Source: Actinomycetota bacterium (lineage in GTDB: Bacteria > Actinomycetota > Acidimicrobiia > Acidimicrobiales > Ilumatobacteraceae). From it: a stretch of DNA of 64,000 nt. Location of the stretch: NCBI GenBank assembly GCA_030645495.1, contig JAUSLV010000022.1:161166-225165 (forward strand), read 5' to 3'. The notes beneath the pieces were generated by a model. That model did not search any database, was not told where the DNA came from, and saw only the letters and a list, made by a program, of their open reading frames with translations. Made by a program: the position numbers and the translations under genes. Below are positions 35,212 to 43,672 of the stretch, piece by piece; the first letter of the stretch is position 1, and the number at the start of each line of letters is the position of its first letter.

Positions 35212-38192
35212 GAGTTGCGCACCTTCGAGTGATCGAGCACCACGAGGTCGCGCAGGGCATCGGTGCTGAGCTCGCTGAGCCATGCTTCGCCAGTGGTGCC
35301 CACCACCGCGTCGGCCAACTTGCGCTTGTCGTTGATCAGCGCGTCGATGCGTTCTTCCACCGTGCCCTCGCACACCAGCTTGTGCACGAACACCACGCGC
35401 GACTGGCCGATCCGCCACGCACGGTCGGTGGCCTGATCCTCCACGGCCGGGTTCCACCAGCGGTCGTAGTGCACCACCCGCGACGCGGCGGTGAGGTTGA
35501 GGCCGGTGCCGCCGGCCTTCAGCGACACCAGCAGCAGCGGCGAGGTGGACGTGCCCGCCTGGAACTGCTCGACCATGCGGTCGCGGTGCGACTTGGTGAC
35601 GCCGCCGTGCAAGAACGGCACCGTCTGGTTGAAGCGCTCGTGCAGGTGCTGCTGCAACAGCAGGCCCATCTCGCGGAACTGGGTGAACACCAGCGCCTGC
35701 TCGCCGGCGTCGAGCAGGTCGGCGACCAGTTCGTCGAAGCGGTGCAGCTTGCCCGACCGCCCAGCCAGCTTCGAGCCGTCGCCCAGCGCGTGCGCGGGGT
35801 GGTTGCAGATCTGCTTCAGGCGGGTGAGCGCGGCGAGCACCAAGCCACGACGGCGCATGCCCGTGGCCTGCTGCGCATCGGCCAGCAGTTGGTCGACCAC
35901 TGCCTGGTACATGTGCGCCTGCTCGCGGGTGAGCGGTGCCCACGCCACCTGCTCGACCTTGTCGGGCAGGTCGGGCACCAGCGACTTGTCGGCCTTGGTG
36001 CGCCGTAACAGGAACGGGCCGGTGAGCCGGCGCAGCTCGAGCGTGGCCGCCTGGTCGTGCTCGCGCTCGATCGGCTGCACGAAGTGCTGGCGGAACTGCG
36101 TGGCGTTGCCCAACAAGCCAGGAGCGACGATCTGGAAGATGGACCACAGCTCGCTGAGCCGGTTCTCGACCGGGGTGCCGGTGAGCGCGATGCGCTGCCC
36201 GGCCTGCAGCGCGCGCATGGCGCGCGCCGTGCGCGTGTCGGGGTTCTTGACCGCTTGCGCCTCGTCGAGCACCACCGTGGCCCACGGCACCTTCTGGAAC
36301 GTGTCGAGATCGCGGGCGGCCACTTGGTACGTGGTGACCACCAGATCGTGCTGCGCGGCGAGGTGCACGAACTGCGCGTCGTCGGCGCGGCCGGTGCCGT
36401 GGTGCACCATCACGCGCATCAGCGGCACGAAGCGGGCAGCCTCGGATTCCCAGTTGCGCACCACCGACAGCGGGCACACCACCAGGTGCGGGCCGGGCAG
36501 CCCGGCGAGGTGGGCCAGTGTGGTGGGGGTCTTGCCCAGGCCCATGTCGTCGGCCAGGCAGCCGCCAAGGCCCAAGCGGTGCAAGAACTGCAGCCAACCC
36601 AGGCCACGCAGCTGGTAGGGCCGCAGCGTGGCGGTGAAGCCTGCAGGAACGATGCCCTCGGTGAGCGCTTCGTCGGGCAGGCCCTCGAGCAGCTGCCCGG
36701 CCCACCCGGTGGCCTGCACGAGATCGGTGGCCCCAAGACCCTGGTGATCGGCTTCCTCGTGCATGCCGGCCGCTTCCAGCTCGCGCTGCAGCTCGGCAGC
36801 CAGCGTGAGCAACTGCAGCGCGGTCATCTCGCCGTGCTCGGCGCGGTGCTGCTGCAGGTTGGCCAGCGCGCGCTTGGCCTCGGCGCGATCGATCTGCACC
36901 CAGCGACCACCGATGTCGATCAGGTTGGCGCCGTCTTCCGCGGCGCGGCGCAGCACTTCCTCGGGCACCGGCTTGTCGTCGACCACGACCTGCCACTCCA
37001 TCAGCGCGCTCGCCGCGAACCGGCCGCTGCTGTTGCCTTCCTTCGGCTGGGCCGTGGCGCGGGTGCTGGGGCGGCGACGGATCAGCTTCTCGGGTGCGAG
37101 CAGCTCGACACCGGCGATGGCCAGCGCGTCGGTGCCCTCCAGCGCTGCCGCGGCGACATCGACCGCGACCCCCGCGGAGGGCTCGCCCAACCAGGCAGCC
37201 AGCTCGGGCACGGCCAGCGCGATGCCCTGGGCAGCGTCGTGCAACCGCTGCTGCAGCAGGTGCTGGAACTTCTGGTGTCCGGCCAGCGCGACGGCGTTGG
37301 GCTCGCCCGCGTGCAACTCGTCGGCGGTGCACCAGCGGCTGCGATCGTCGACATCGACCAGCTCGAGCGTGAGCGGCCACGCAGCCACCGACGGATCGGT
37401 GTCGAACGGCAGGCCGGTGTCGTCGGCGACACCCGTGGCGGGCATGCCCAACCGCAGCCGCACGCGCACGATCGGTTCGCCCTGTGCCCGGCGCTCCATG
37501 GTGGACAGCTCGCGAGCGATGTGCGCGACTGCCTCGTTGAGCTCGGCCGACACCGGGAACTGGCCCTGCTCGGCGATCAGCGCGCGGCTGACCAGCCGCA
37601 GCGCCCGCCCGTTGACCGCCCGCGTGTCGGGCAGCACGGCCTTCCAGCCGCGGTGCGCGAGCGTGAGCCGGCACAGGCGATCGACCATCGAGTGCAGCAG
37701 CTCTTGCGGATCGACAGGGGTGGCCGCGGCCACCACCGGCGGCATCGCGGCCAGCAACGCCTCGGCGGCCAGCACATCGGCCTGCAGCGGCTGCCACTCG
37801 GCCACCCAGTACGCCGGGCCCGACGAGGGCGTGCCAACGTGGGTGAGCACGGGCAGCACCCGCCCGCGCTGCACCAAGGTGGTGGCGTGGCGGTGCAAGG
37901 CCCCGAACCAGGCCACGGACGCGCTGACCTCGTGGTGCAGCGCATCGAGCTGGCCGAGCGCGGCGAGCGTGGCCGACTCGAGCCGCTGGCACATCACCTG
38001 GGTGAGGCCCTCGGGCAGCTGGATCGGCAGCAGGCGGGTGGCGCCGCTGTAGGCCAGGCTGGGCCGCCGGGCCACGCGAGCGACCTCGTGGTGCAAGTTG
38101 CCGCCGTACACACCGCGCCCGGGCTGCCACGCGAACGCGTTGCCGTCGTACCAGCTGAGCTGCAGGCCGGGGGGTGGTGTGCGCGCAGCCAT
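35208..38192 (-). CDS. SNF2/Rad54-type DEAD-like helicase/translocase
   Basis: The 994-residue protein has a long N-terminal SNF2-associated region (~1-480). The ATPase core has motif I DDMGLGKT (~residue 548), motif II DEAQ (~643), ITLTGTPVENRLSELWS-like motif III, and the C-terminal helicase lobe (VFTQFREMGLLLQQHL, then ASRVVHYDRWWNP and RAWRIGQ). It should translocate on double-stranded DNA or remodel protein-DNA complexes. Bacterial SNF2 proteins occur in repair, transcription recycling and defence; none can be chosen here. TACACT lies six bases before ATG 38192. It is coupled to the SWIM gene downstream. Confidence 0.93.
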   Translation of the reverse strand: MAARTPPPGLQLSWYDGNAFAWQPGRGVYGGNLHHEVARVARRPSLAYSGATRLLPIQLPEGLTQVMCQRLESATLAALGQLDALHHEVSASVAWFGALHRHATTLVQRGRVLPVLTHVGTPSSGPAYWVAEWQPLQADVLAAEALLAAMPPVVAAATPVDPQELLHSMVDRLCRLTLAHRGWKAVLPDTRAVNGRALRLVSRALIAEQGQFPVSAELNEAVAHIARELSTMERRAQGEPIVRVRLRLGMPATGVADDTGLPFDTDPSVAAWPLTLELVDVDDRSRWCTADELHAGEPNAVALAGHQKFQHLLQQRLHDAAQGIALAVPELAAWLGEPSAGVAVDVAAAALEGTDALAIAGVELLAPEKLIRRRPSTRATAQPKEGNSSGRFAASALMEWQVVVDDKPVPEEVLRRAAEDGANLIDIGGRWVQIDRAEAKRALANLQQHRAEHGEMTALQLLTLAAELQRELEAAGMHEEADHQGLGATDLVQATGWAGQLLEGLPDEALTEGIVPAGFTATLRPYQLRGLGWLQFLHRLGLGGCLADDMGLGKTPTTLAHLAGLPGPHLVVCPLSVVRNWESEAARFVPLMRVMVHHGTGRADDAQFVHLAAQHDLVVTTYQVAARDLDTFQKVPWATVVLDEAQAVKNPDTRTARAMRALQAGQRIALTGTPVENRLSELWSIFQIVAPGLLGNATQFRQHFVQPIEREHDQAATLELRRLTGPFLLRRTKADKSLVPDLPDKVEQVAWAPLTREQAHMYQAVVDQLLADAQQATGMRRRGLVLAALTRLKQICNHPAHALGDGSKLAGRSGKLHRFDELVADLLDAGEQALVFTQFREMGLLLQQHLHERFNQTVPFLHGGVTKSHRDRMVEQFQAGTSTSPLLLVSLKAGGTGLNLTAASRVVHYDRWWNPAVEDQATDRAWRIGQSRVVFVHKLVCEGTVEERIDALINDKRKLADAVVGTTGEAWLSELSTDALRDLVVLDHSKVRNS

Positions 38193-38198
38193 GGGTGG

Positions 38199-38204
38199 AG
38201 TGTA
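38199..38204 (-). promoter_or_regulatory. -10 box of the SNF2-SWIM operon
   Basis: TACACT on the minus strand, six bases before ATG 38192. Confidence 0.45.
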
Positions 38205-38276
38205 CGGAGCGGGTGCGCGAGGAATTCGTGGGCATCACCAGCCGGCCCAACTCATCGGCCCCAACTCACCAGCTGG

Positions 38277-38726
38277 TCAGCCCCACACCTCGTGGACCGC
38301 GGCGTACACACCCTGGTCGTAGCTGAACTCGACGACGTTGCCGTCGGGGTCGGTGAGCGCGCACACGTAGCCGATGGGGAACGGCATCTGCTGCGGCTCC
38401 CACGCGAGGCAGCCGGCAGCACGGCCGCGATCGGCGATCACGTCGAGATCCTCCCGCGTGGGCAGTTCGATCCCGAGGTGGGCGAAGGGTGCGAGCGTCG
38501 GCTGCGGGCCGCTGGCCTGATCGCGGTAGAAGCTGACGAGCACGACGATGAACGGCTTGTCGATCATGTCGGGCTGACCGATCCAGGCGCTGGGGCCGTC
38601 CTTGTCCTCGCGCCGCTGCAGCAGGCGCAGCGGGGTGAACTCCTCGTACCAGGCGATGCTCTTGTCGATGTCGCAGCACGGCAGGGCCACATGGGTGAAC
38701 CGAGCGATGGTGGGGCGCAGGCTCAT
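38277..38726 (-). CDS. VOC (glyoxalase/dioxygenase) superfamily protein
   Basis: The 149-residue protein consists of paired beta-alpha-beta-beta-beta modules. A metal-binding His lies near the start (RFTHVALPCCDIDKSIAWY), another in APFAHLGIELPTRED, and the closing TDPDGNVVEFSYDQ supplies a third acidic ligand. VOC members include glyoxalases, ring-cleaving dioxygenases and resistance proteins; the substrate cannot be told. ATG 38726 is preceded by TACGGT at seven bases. Tandem with neighbours but with its own promoter-like signal. Confidence 0.85.
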   Translation of the reverse strand: MSLRPTIARFTHVALPCCDIDKSIAWYEEFTPLRLLQRREDKDGPSAWIGQPDMIDKPFIVVLVSFYRDQASGPQPTLAPFAHLGIELPTREDLDVIADRGRAAGCLAWEPQQMPFPIGYVCALTDPDGNVVEFSYDQGVYAAVHEVWG

Positions 38727-38758
38727 GGGCACCACCGTACTCGCCGGTCGCGCCGCGA

Positions 38759-40654
38759 TCAGTGGGCGAACTCCTGCGGCGCGCCGATCTGCCACGAATT
38801 CGAGGGGTCCTGGTCGAGCGCGCCGGGCGCTGCCGAGCGGCCCACGTGCACCACCACGTGCACCGGCAGCGTGCCACCGTTGGGTAGGCCGTAGGTGATG
38901 TCGAACGCTTGGTCGCCGCCGGGGTCGCAGCCCTCGTGCAACCACGCATACGGGTCGTCGAGGTTGCAGTAGCCCAGGTTCACCGGAATGCGTGCCACGG
39001 CCGCCGGGCGATCGGCGCCGCGAGTGTCGACCGCCACGAACGACAGCACGATGCCCGTAGGAGCGAGGCGGGCGGCGGTGCCGCACGTGGCGCCGGCTGC
39101 ACCGCCCGGAGCGTTGGACAGCAGCGCGGGGGTGCACAGCGGTGCATCGGCTGTCGACCACATCACCCGCAACTGCCAGTCGGCGGGGAACTCGCTGTCG
39201 GCCAGCAACGCACCCACCTCGTAGAACGCCGTGCGCGGGCTGCGTACTGTGGCACCCTCGACGGCCAGCGTGAACGACGCGGTCTCGGCGGCGTCGGCGG
39301 CGACGAGGCTCATGCACAGGTGGCCCTGCCAGCCGCCGGACAACGTGGGGTCGAGGTGCACGTCGGCATCGACCACCGTCACCGGCCGGGTCTCACCGGC
39401 GATGCTGCGTTGTTCGGTGGTCACCAGGTACTCGGCGTGGTGCGTGCGATCGCGGCCCTGCTGGTTGCCGGCCCACCCTGCACAGTCGGCGCCCTCCACG
39501 AACGCATGGCTGCCGTACACGTGCGCGGTCTCGGCAGTGAGTGGCGAGCCGGCAGGCAGCACCGCATCGGTGAAGAACGCGTAGTGCAGGTGCACGGTGG
39601 GGTACAGCACGCCGTCCGTGGTCGGTCGTTCACCCGCGTCGCTGATCGTGACGCGTTCGGCGAACAGCTGGTCGTCGGTGGCGGCGGGAATGTTGATCAC
39701 CACCTCGCCCGCGCTCTGTGCGCGGCCCGTGGCGCTGATCGCCAGCACGTCGGCGTGCAGCTCGGCGATGCCGCCGACCGCGTGGCCGCGAACGTCGTCG
39801 AGGCTGAGCGTGATACAGGCGAGGATGTCGCGCTGCACGCCTTGCTGGGCCATCGTCTGGCGCCACTCCTCGTCGTGCAGCGGCGAGGTCACCAACGTCA
39901 GCTTCTCGAGCGCGCTGCCGTCGGCCCACGCGCCACTGATCGCGATCGTGGACGGCTGGTTGACGACGAGCGCCAGCGTGGGGCGGGTGGCCGAAGCGAC
40001 GCGCGAGTCGGGCACGGTGCCACCCTCGATCGTGCTGCACAGCTCGGCCAGCGCACCGGCGGCTGCGAACGGCACGGACACTCGCAGGGCGGCAGGTTCG
40101 CCGGTGGCAGTAGCCGGCTGGTCGCGCACCGAGCCGGGCGCACCCATGCAGCTATCAGGCACCAGCAGGCACACGTCGATCACGTCGTCGCCGGAGGCCT
40201 CGATCGTGGTGGTGGTGTCGGCGGGTGGTTGCGTGCTGGGTGTGTCGCCGATCGCCGGCAGCGCACTCATCATCACCGGCTGGCCCACGGGGATCGGGCG
40301 GTCGGCGGCGGGGGTGGCGGCATCGTGGGTGACCGCGTCGACGGGGCTGGCCGTGCGGCCCTCGGTGAGCGGCAGATCGACCACGGCTCCTGCCGGGACG
40401 GGGATCGCGGGTGCGGGCGTGAAGCCGATGATCGCGGCCGGATCGATCACCTGCGTGGTGACGCGTGCGGGCAACGCCACGAACGGCGCGGCGGCGTCGA
40501 GTTGTTCGGGAAGGGTGGCGCCCGCGGCGGCCGAGGACGACGAGCGGTAGGTGCCCTGATCGCGGGTGAGCCATCCGGCTGCCCCACCGAGCAGCGCCGC
40601 GGTGAGCGGCACGCCCACCACGACCCGCTGCGACATGCGCGTGTAGTAGCCCAT
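38759..40654 (-). CDS. Large exported or membrane-anchored protein, unknown function
   Basis: The 631-residue protein has one N-terminal hydrophobic segment (VVVGVPLTAALLGGAAGWL) serving as signal or anchor, then a Thr/Pro/Ala linker to ~residue 170 and an extended beta-rich, Cys-containing exterior domain of about 450 residues. No enzymatic motif is seen. The start ATG 40654 follows the stop of the upstream gene by two bases (TGACGATG); a GTG at 40663 would overlap it. The two genes clearly form one transcription unit and may encode parts of one surface assembly. Confidence 0.7.
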   Translation of the reverse strand: MGYYTRMSQRVVVGVPLTAALLGGAAGWLTRDQGTYRSSSSAAAGATLPEQLDAAAPFVALPARVTTQVIDPAAIIGFTPAPAIPVPAGAVVDLPLTEGRTASPVDAVTHDAATPAADRPIPVGQPVMMSALPAIGDTPSTQPPADTTTTIEASGDDVIDVCLLVPDSCMGAPGSVRDQPATATGEPAALRVSVPFAAAGALAELCSTIEGGTVPDSRVASATRPTLALVVNQPSTIAISGAWADGSALEKLTLVTSPLHDEEWRQTMAQQGVQRDILACITLSLDDVRGHAVGGIAELHADVLAISATGRAQSAGEVVINIPAATDDQLFAERVTISDAGERPTTDGVLYPTVHLHYAFFTDAVLPAGSPLTAETAHVYGSHAFVEGADCAGWAGNQQGRDRTHHAEYLVTTEQRSIAGETRPVTVVDADVHLDPTLSGGWQGHLCMSLVAADAAETASFTLAVEGATVRSPRTAFYEVGALLADSEFPADWQLRVMWSTADAPLCTPALLSNAPGGAAGATCGTAARLAPTGIVLSFVAVDTRGADRPAAVARIPVNLGYCNLDDPYAWLHEGCDPGGDQAFDITYGLPNGGTLPVHVVVHVGRSAAPGALDQDPSNSWQIGAPQEFAH

Positions 40655-40656
40655 CG

Positions 40657-41463
40657 TCAGCACCCCACCGACGAGAGAATGATCGTCAGCGTCGCCGTGG
40701 TGCGGTTGTTCAGGCCATCGCGGGCGAGGACGATGACCGTCAGCGGCACCGATCCCGACGACAGACCCGACTCGGCCTTCGAGATCGTGAGTGTGAACTG
40801 GTTGCCGCTGACGTTCTCCTTGCGGGTGAAGCCCTTCTCGCGCTCCACGCCACCCGTGGTCCAGGTGGCCCGTACGGAGATGATGCTCAACGGCAGCGTC
40901 GGGTCATCGACCACCACCTTCGCGGTCAGGGTGGCGCACACGCTCAGCACGTCGGCGTCGAGCGTGATCTGCACGGTGGGGCCAGTGGTGTCGGCCACGA
41001 TCGTGGTGGTGGTGCTGCTGCTGGAGGTGGTGGTGCTGTCGAGCGGGACGGTGCTGACGACCGTGGTGGTCGAGCCCTCGTCGGTGGCGGTGGTGGTCTC
41101 GGTCGGTGCACCACCCGCCAGATCGACGGCATCGGCGCAGCCCAACTCGGGCAGGTCGCCCGTGTCGGCCGCGGTGTTCACCAGTGCCAGCGGCATCCAG
41201 GCCGGTCGATCGGGATCCAGCGGATGGCGGATCACTGCCCAGCGGCCACCGGTGACGCCGATCAGCCACACCTTGTCGCCCGCGTGCACCTGGCCGATCG
41301 ACAGCGCCCCGGCCATTGGGCACTCGTACACGTTCACGCCCGCGCCGACCGTGCCGGTGGTGACGGCCGGCTCGTCGAAGTAGGCGCGCGCGCCCACCAC
41401 CCCAGCGGCCAACGCGGCGGTGGAACCGACCACCAGGGCGGCCTTTGCCCGCAAGCTGCTCAT
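40657..41463 (-). CDS. Exported protein with SH3-like and beta-sandwich regions
   Basis: The 268-residue protein has an N-terminal hydrophobic anchor (AALVVGSTAALAAGVVGARA), then a segment resembling bacterial SH3 domains (NVYECPMAGALSIGQV to RWAVIRHP, ~45-90). A Thr/Ser-rich linker and a C-terminal region (~160-268) of Ig-like beta character end in a terminal Cys. It is the first gene of a two-gene unit with 38759-40654. Function unknown; the architecture suggests cell-wall contact and a protein-protein role. ATG 41463 places the hydrophobic segment correctly. Confidence 0.68.
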   Translation of the reverse strand: MSSLRAKAALVVGSTAALAAGVVGARAYFDEPAVTTGTVGAGVNVYECPMAGALSIGQVHAGDKVWLIGVTGGRWAVIRHPLDPDRPAWMPLALVNTAADTGDLPELGCADAVDLAGGAPTETTTATDEGSTTTVVSTVPLDSTTTSSSSTTTTIVADTTGPTVQITLDADVLSVCATLTAKVVVDDPTLPLSIISVRATWTTGGVEREKGFTRKENVSGNQFTLTISKAESGLSSGSVPLTVIVLARDGLNNRTTATLTIILSSVGC

Positions 41464-41663
41464 GCGCGCACCGGCCCGTGGGTGGCGGTCGTGGTGGTGG
41501 GCTGCACGCGCCCAGTGAAGCACCCTGGCGGCGCGGACACGAGCACCGCTGCACCGGTGCCCGATCTCTTACCGAATTCACGTACAACTCCCAGGGAGCA
41601 CTCAGGCCATGGGCATACTCTGTGGCCGGTTGCATTCACGGTCAACAAAGGCGAAACCCCTTC

Positions 41664-42371
41664 ATGTCGTTCCCCCTTCCTCGCTTCGAGGCGGTCACGC
41701 GGCGTCAACTCCTGCAGCGTTCGGCGCTCGCCGGCGCAGCGGTGCTGGTGCCCGCCGCCTGCTCGCACGACGACGAGAGCAGGCTGCGCCCCCTTGCCAC
41801 GAACTCGGTGCCCAGCGCACCCAGCACGACTGCGGCCACCACGGTGCCAGCCACCACGGTGCCGGCCACTTCCGAACCGGCCTCCACGGTGCCGGCGCCC
41901 GGCGACGCGGTGTTCCCCGCCGGGGCCGAGTTGCAGGTCGACTTCACCTACCAGGCCGACAGCGACCGCGTGCGTAACCCCTACCTGGTCGTGTGGGTCG
42001 AGACCCCCGGCGGCGAGATGGTGAGCACGATCAGCCTGTGGCTGAAGCGCGACAAGACCCGGTATCTCGACCACCTCACGCGCTGGTACGACGTGGAAGC
42101 CGCGCTGCTCGACGGCGGCGGCACCAACAACCTCGATACGGTGGCCGGCGCCACTCGCGGCGCTGGTGCCTACCAGGTGGTGTGGTCGGGCACCGATGTG
42201 GATGGCGCTCCCGTCGCCCAGGGCGACTACGTGCTGTGCGTGGAGGCATCGCGCGAGCACGGGCCGCACAGCTTCGTGTCCGCCCCGATCACGATCGGTA
42301 CCGAAGCGTTTGCCGTGACGCTCGGCGCGAACGCCGAACTCGTGGATGTCTCGGCGGACTACCGTGTCTGA
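41664..42371 (+). CDS. DUF2271 protein with Tat-like signal and possible FMN attachment site
   Basis: The 235-residue precursor has a twin-arginine-type signal (VTRRQLLQRSALAGAAVLV) ending in a lipobox-like PAAC (Cys33). After a Thr/Pro linker comes the DUF2271 domain (QVDFTYQADSDRVRNPYLVV, then YLDHLTRWY and GAYQVVWSGTDVDG). Residues 158-164 read DTVAGAT, close to the ApbE target motif D-G-x-S/T-G-A-S/T, with Thr164 as the likely FMN acceptor. An apbE gene lies 1.3 kb downstream. Inference: an extracytoplasmic flavoprotein receiving electrons through the next gene's membrane protein. A TACTCT promoter-like element lies ~45 bases upstream. Confidence 0.78.
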   Translation: MSFPLPRFEAVTRRQLLQRSALAGAAVLVPAACSHDDESRLRPLATNSVPSAPSTTAATTVPATTVPATSEPASTVPAPGDAVFPAGAELQVDFTYQADSDRVRNPYLVVWVETPGGEMVSTISLWLKRDKTRYLDHLTRWYDVEAALLDGGGTNNLDTVAGATRGAGAYQVVWSGTDVDGAPVAQGDYVLCVEASREHGPHSFVSAPITIGTEAFAVTLGANAELVDVSADYRV

Positions 42372-42954
42372 GCGCAGCGCTGCCACCAACCGCTGGATGC
42401 GGTGGCTGCACGTGTACACGAGCATGATCAGCCTGATCATCGTGTTGTTCTTCGGCATCACCGGGCTCACGCTGAACCACCCGTCGTGGACGCTGGGCGA
42501 CGACACCGATCGCACCACGTCCGCCGGCCAGCTTCCACCCGGCTTCGTCGCCGATGGCACGGTCGACTTCCTCACGGTCAGCGAGTTCGTGCGCAGCGAG
42601 CACGGCGTCAGCGGCGAGGTCACCGAGCATGCGCTCACGGGCAACGACGGCACGATCAGCTATCGCGCCCCTGGCTACGCCGCCGACCTGTTCTTCGAGG
42701 TCGACAGCGGCACGTACCGACTGGTGGTCGAACAGCAGGGCTTCGTGGGCGTGATGAACGACCTGCACAAGGGCCGCGACGCGCCCGGCTCGTGGAAGTG
42801 GGTCATCGACATCTCGGCCGGCCTGCTCGTGCTGGTGTCGGTCACCGGCCTGGGCATCCAGTTGTTCCAGCGCAAGCGGCGCACGCGTGCCCTGGTGTTC
42901 GTCGCGCTCGGCCTGGTCGTCACCGTCCTGCTCACCTTCGTCGCGCTCTACTGA
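42364..42954 (+). CDS. PepSY-associated transmembrane protein
   Basis: The 196-residue protein has an N-terminal helix (WLHVYTSMISLIIVLFFGIT), a ~90-residue extracytoplasmic PepSY-like part (FLTVSEFVRSEHGVSGEV, then ISYRAPGYAADLFFEV) and two C-terminal helices with a conserved loop (VMNDLHKGRDAPGSWKWVID). PepSY-type membrane proteins carry haem-ligating histidines and pass electrons across the membrane. GTG 42364 overlaps the DUF2271 stop by eight bases, so the pair is coupled. A repeated palindrome begins at the base after the stop. Confidence 0.8.
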   Translation: MSERSAATNRWMRWLHVYTSMISLIIVLFFGITGLTLNHPSWTLGDDTDRTTSAGQLPPGFVADGTVDFLTVSEFVRSEHGVSGEVTEHALTGNDGTISYRAPGYAADLFFEVDSGTYRLVVEQQGFVGVMNDLHKGRDAPGSWKWVIDISAGLLVLVSVTGLGIQLFQRKRRTRALVFVALGLVVTVLLTFVALY

Positions 42955-43005
42955 CATTCCCGAGGGTTCCAACGAGGCCCCCCATCGCCGAAACCCTCGG
43001 GAATG
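42955..43005. terminator. Hairpin after the DUF2271-PepSY operon; repeated element copy 2
   Basis: CATTCCCGAGGGTT (42955-42968) pairs with AACCCTCGGGAATG (42992-43005) around a 23-base loop. The right-hand 20 bases (42986-43005) are identical to the right arm of the hairpin at 17449-17499; the left arm has lost six matching bases. Confidence 0.65.
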
Positions 43006-43031
43006 GTGGAGGGGGATGGCAGACTCGGGGG

Positions 43032-43652
43032 GTGAGCGTCACGGAAGTGATCGGGTATTGCGCCTCGGCATTGGTGGTGGTGTCGCTGGCGATGACGTCG
43101 GTGGTGCGTCTGCGCGCCGTGTCGCTGGTGGGCTCGATCGCGTTCGTGGTGTACGGCGTGGGCATCGAGTCGCCGCCGATCATCGCCACGAACGTTGCGA
43201 TCGTGGGCCTGAACGTGTGGTTCCTCAGCAAGGAACTGGGTGGGGGGCGCAACCTCGCGGCCACGGTGGTGCCCGCCGACGATCCGTTCCTCGTCGACTT
43301 CCTGCGCTACCACCTCGACGACATCCACCGCTTTCAGCCCACGTTCGAACTGGCCGGTCCGCCGGCCGGCCATCAAGTGGCGCTGCTGCTGATGCGCGAC
43401 GGGCTGCCCGCCGGCGCGCTGGTGGGGCGAGTGCACGAGGGTGAGCTGCGCATCGCGCTCGACTACGTCACCAAGCCGTACCGCGACTCGCAGATCTCCA
43501 CCTGGCTGTACGGCAAGGGCGCGGGGGTGTTCCGCCGGTTGGGCATCGATCGCATCACCACTGCCCCGGGCACCGAACCGCACAGCAGCTACCTGGCGCG
43601 CAGCGGGTTCCACCGCGTGGGCGACCACTTCCAACTCGATCTGCACCCGTAG
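43032..43652 (+). CDS. YgjV-like membrane segment fused to an acyltransferase-like domain
   Basis: The 206-residue protein has three hydrophobic helices (residues ~3-70: ALVVVSLAMTSVVRLRAVSL, then SLVGSIAFVVYGVGI and a third) resembling the YgjV/inner-membrane family. A ~130-residue soluble domain with GNAT-like strands follows (VALLLMRDGLPAGALVGRV, then YRDSQISTWLYGKG and LARSGFHRVGDHFQLDL). No substrate can be assigned, and the acetyl-CoA loop is not clear. GTG 43032 sits after a G-rich stretch. It lies between the flavin module genes and the convergent apbE. Confidence 0.65.
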   Translation: MSVTEVIGYCASALVVVSLAMTSVVRLRAVSLVGSIAFVVYGVGIESPPIIATNVAIVGLNVWFLSKELGGGRNLAATVVPADDPFLVDFLRYHLDDIHRFQPTFELAGPPAGHQVALLLMRDGLPAGALVGRVHEGELRIALDYVTKPYRDSQISTWLYGKGAGVFRRLGIDRITTAPGTEPHSSYLARSGFHRVGDHFQLDLHP

Positions 43653-43672
43653 CAGTTCGGCCGCCCACCGCG

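Noticed and set aside
34426..38250. 1274-codon minus-strand open frame
   Set aside because: Only its last 261 codons (the SWIM gene) are real; the rest is an Arg/Ala-rich shadow of the SNF2 gene in another frame.
36057..38894. 945-codon plus-strand open frame
   Set aside because: Antisense of the SNF2 and VOC genes, with typical high-GC shadow composition.
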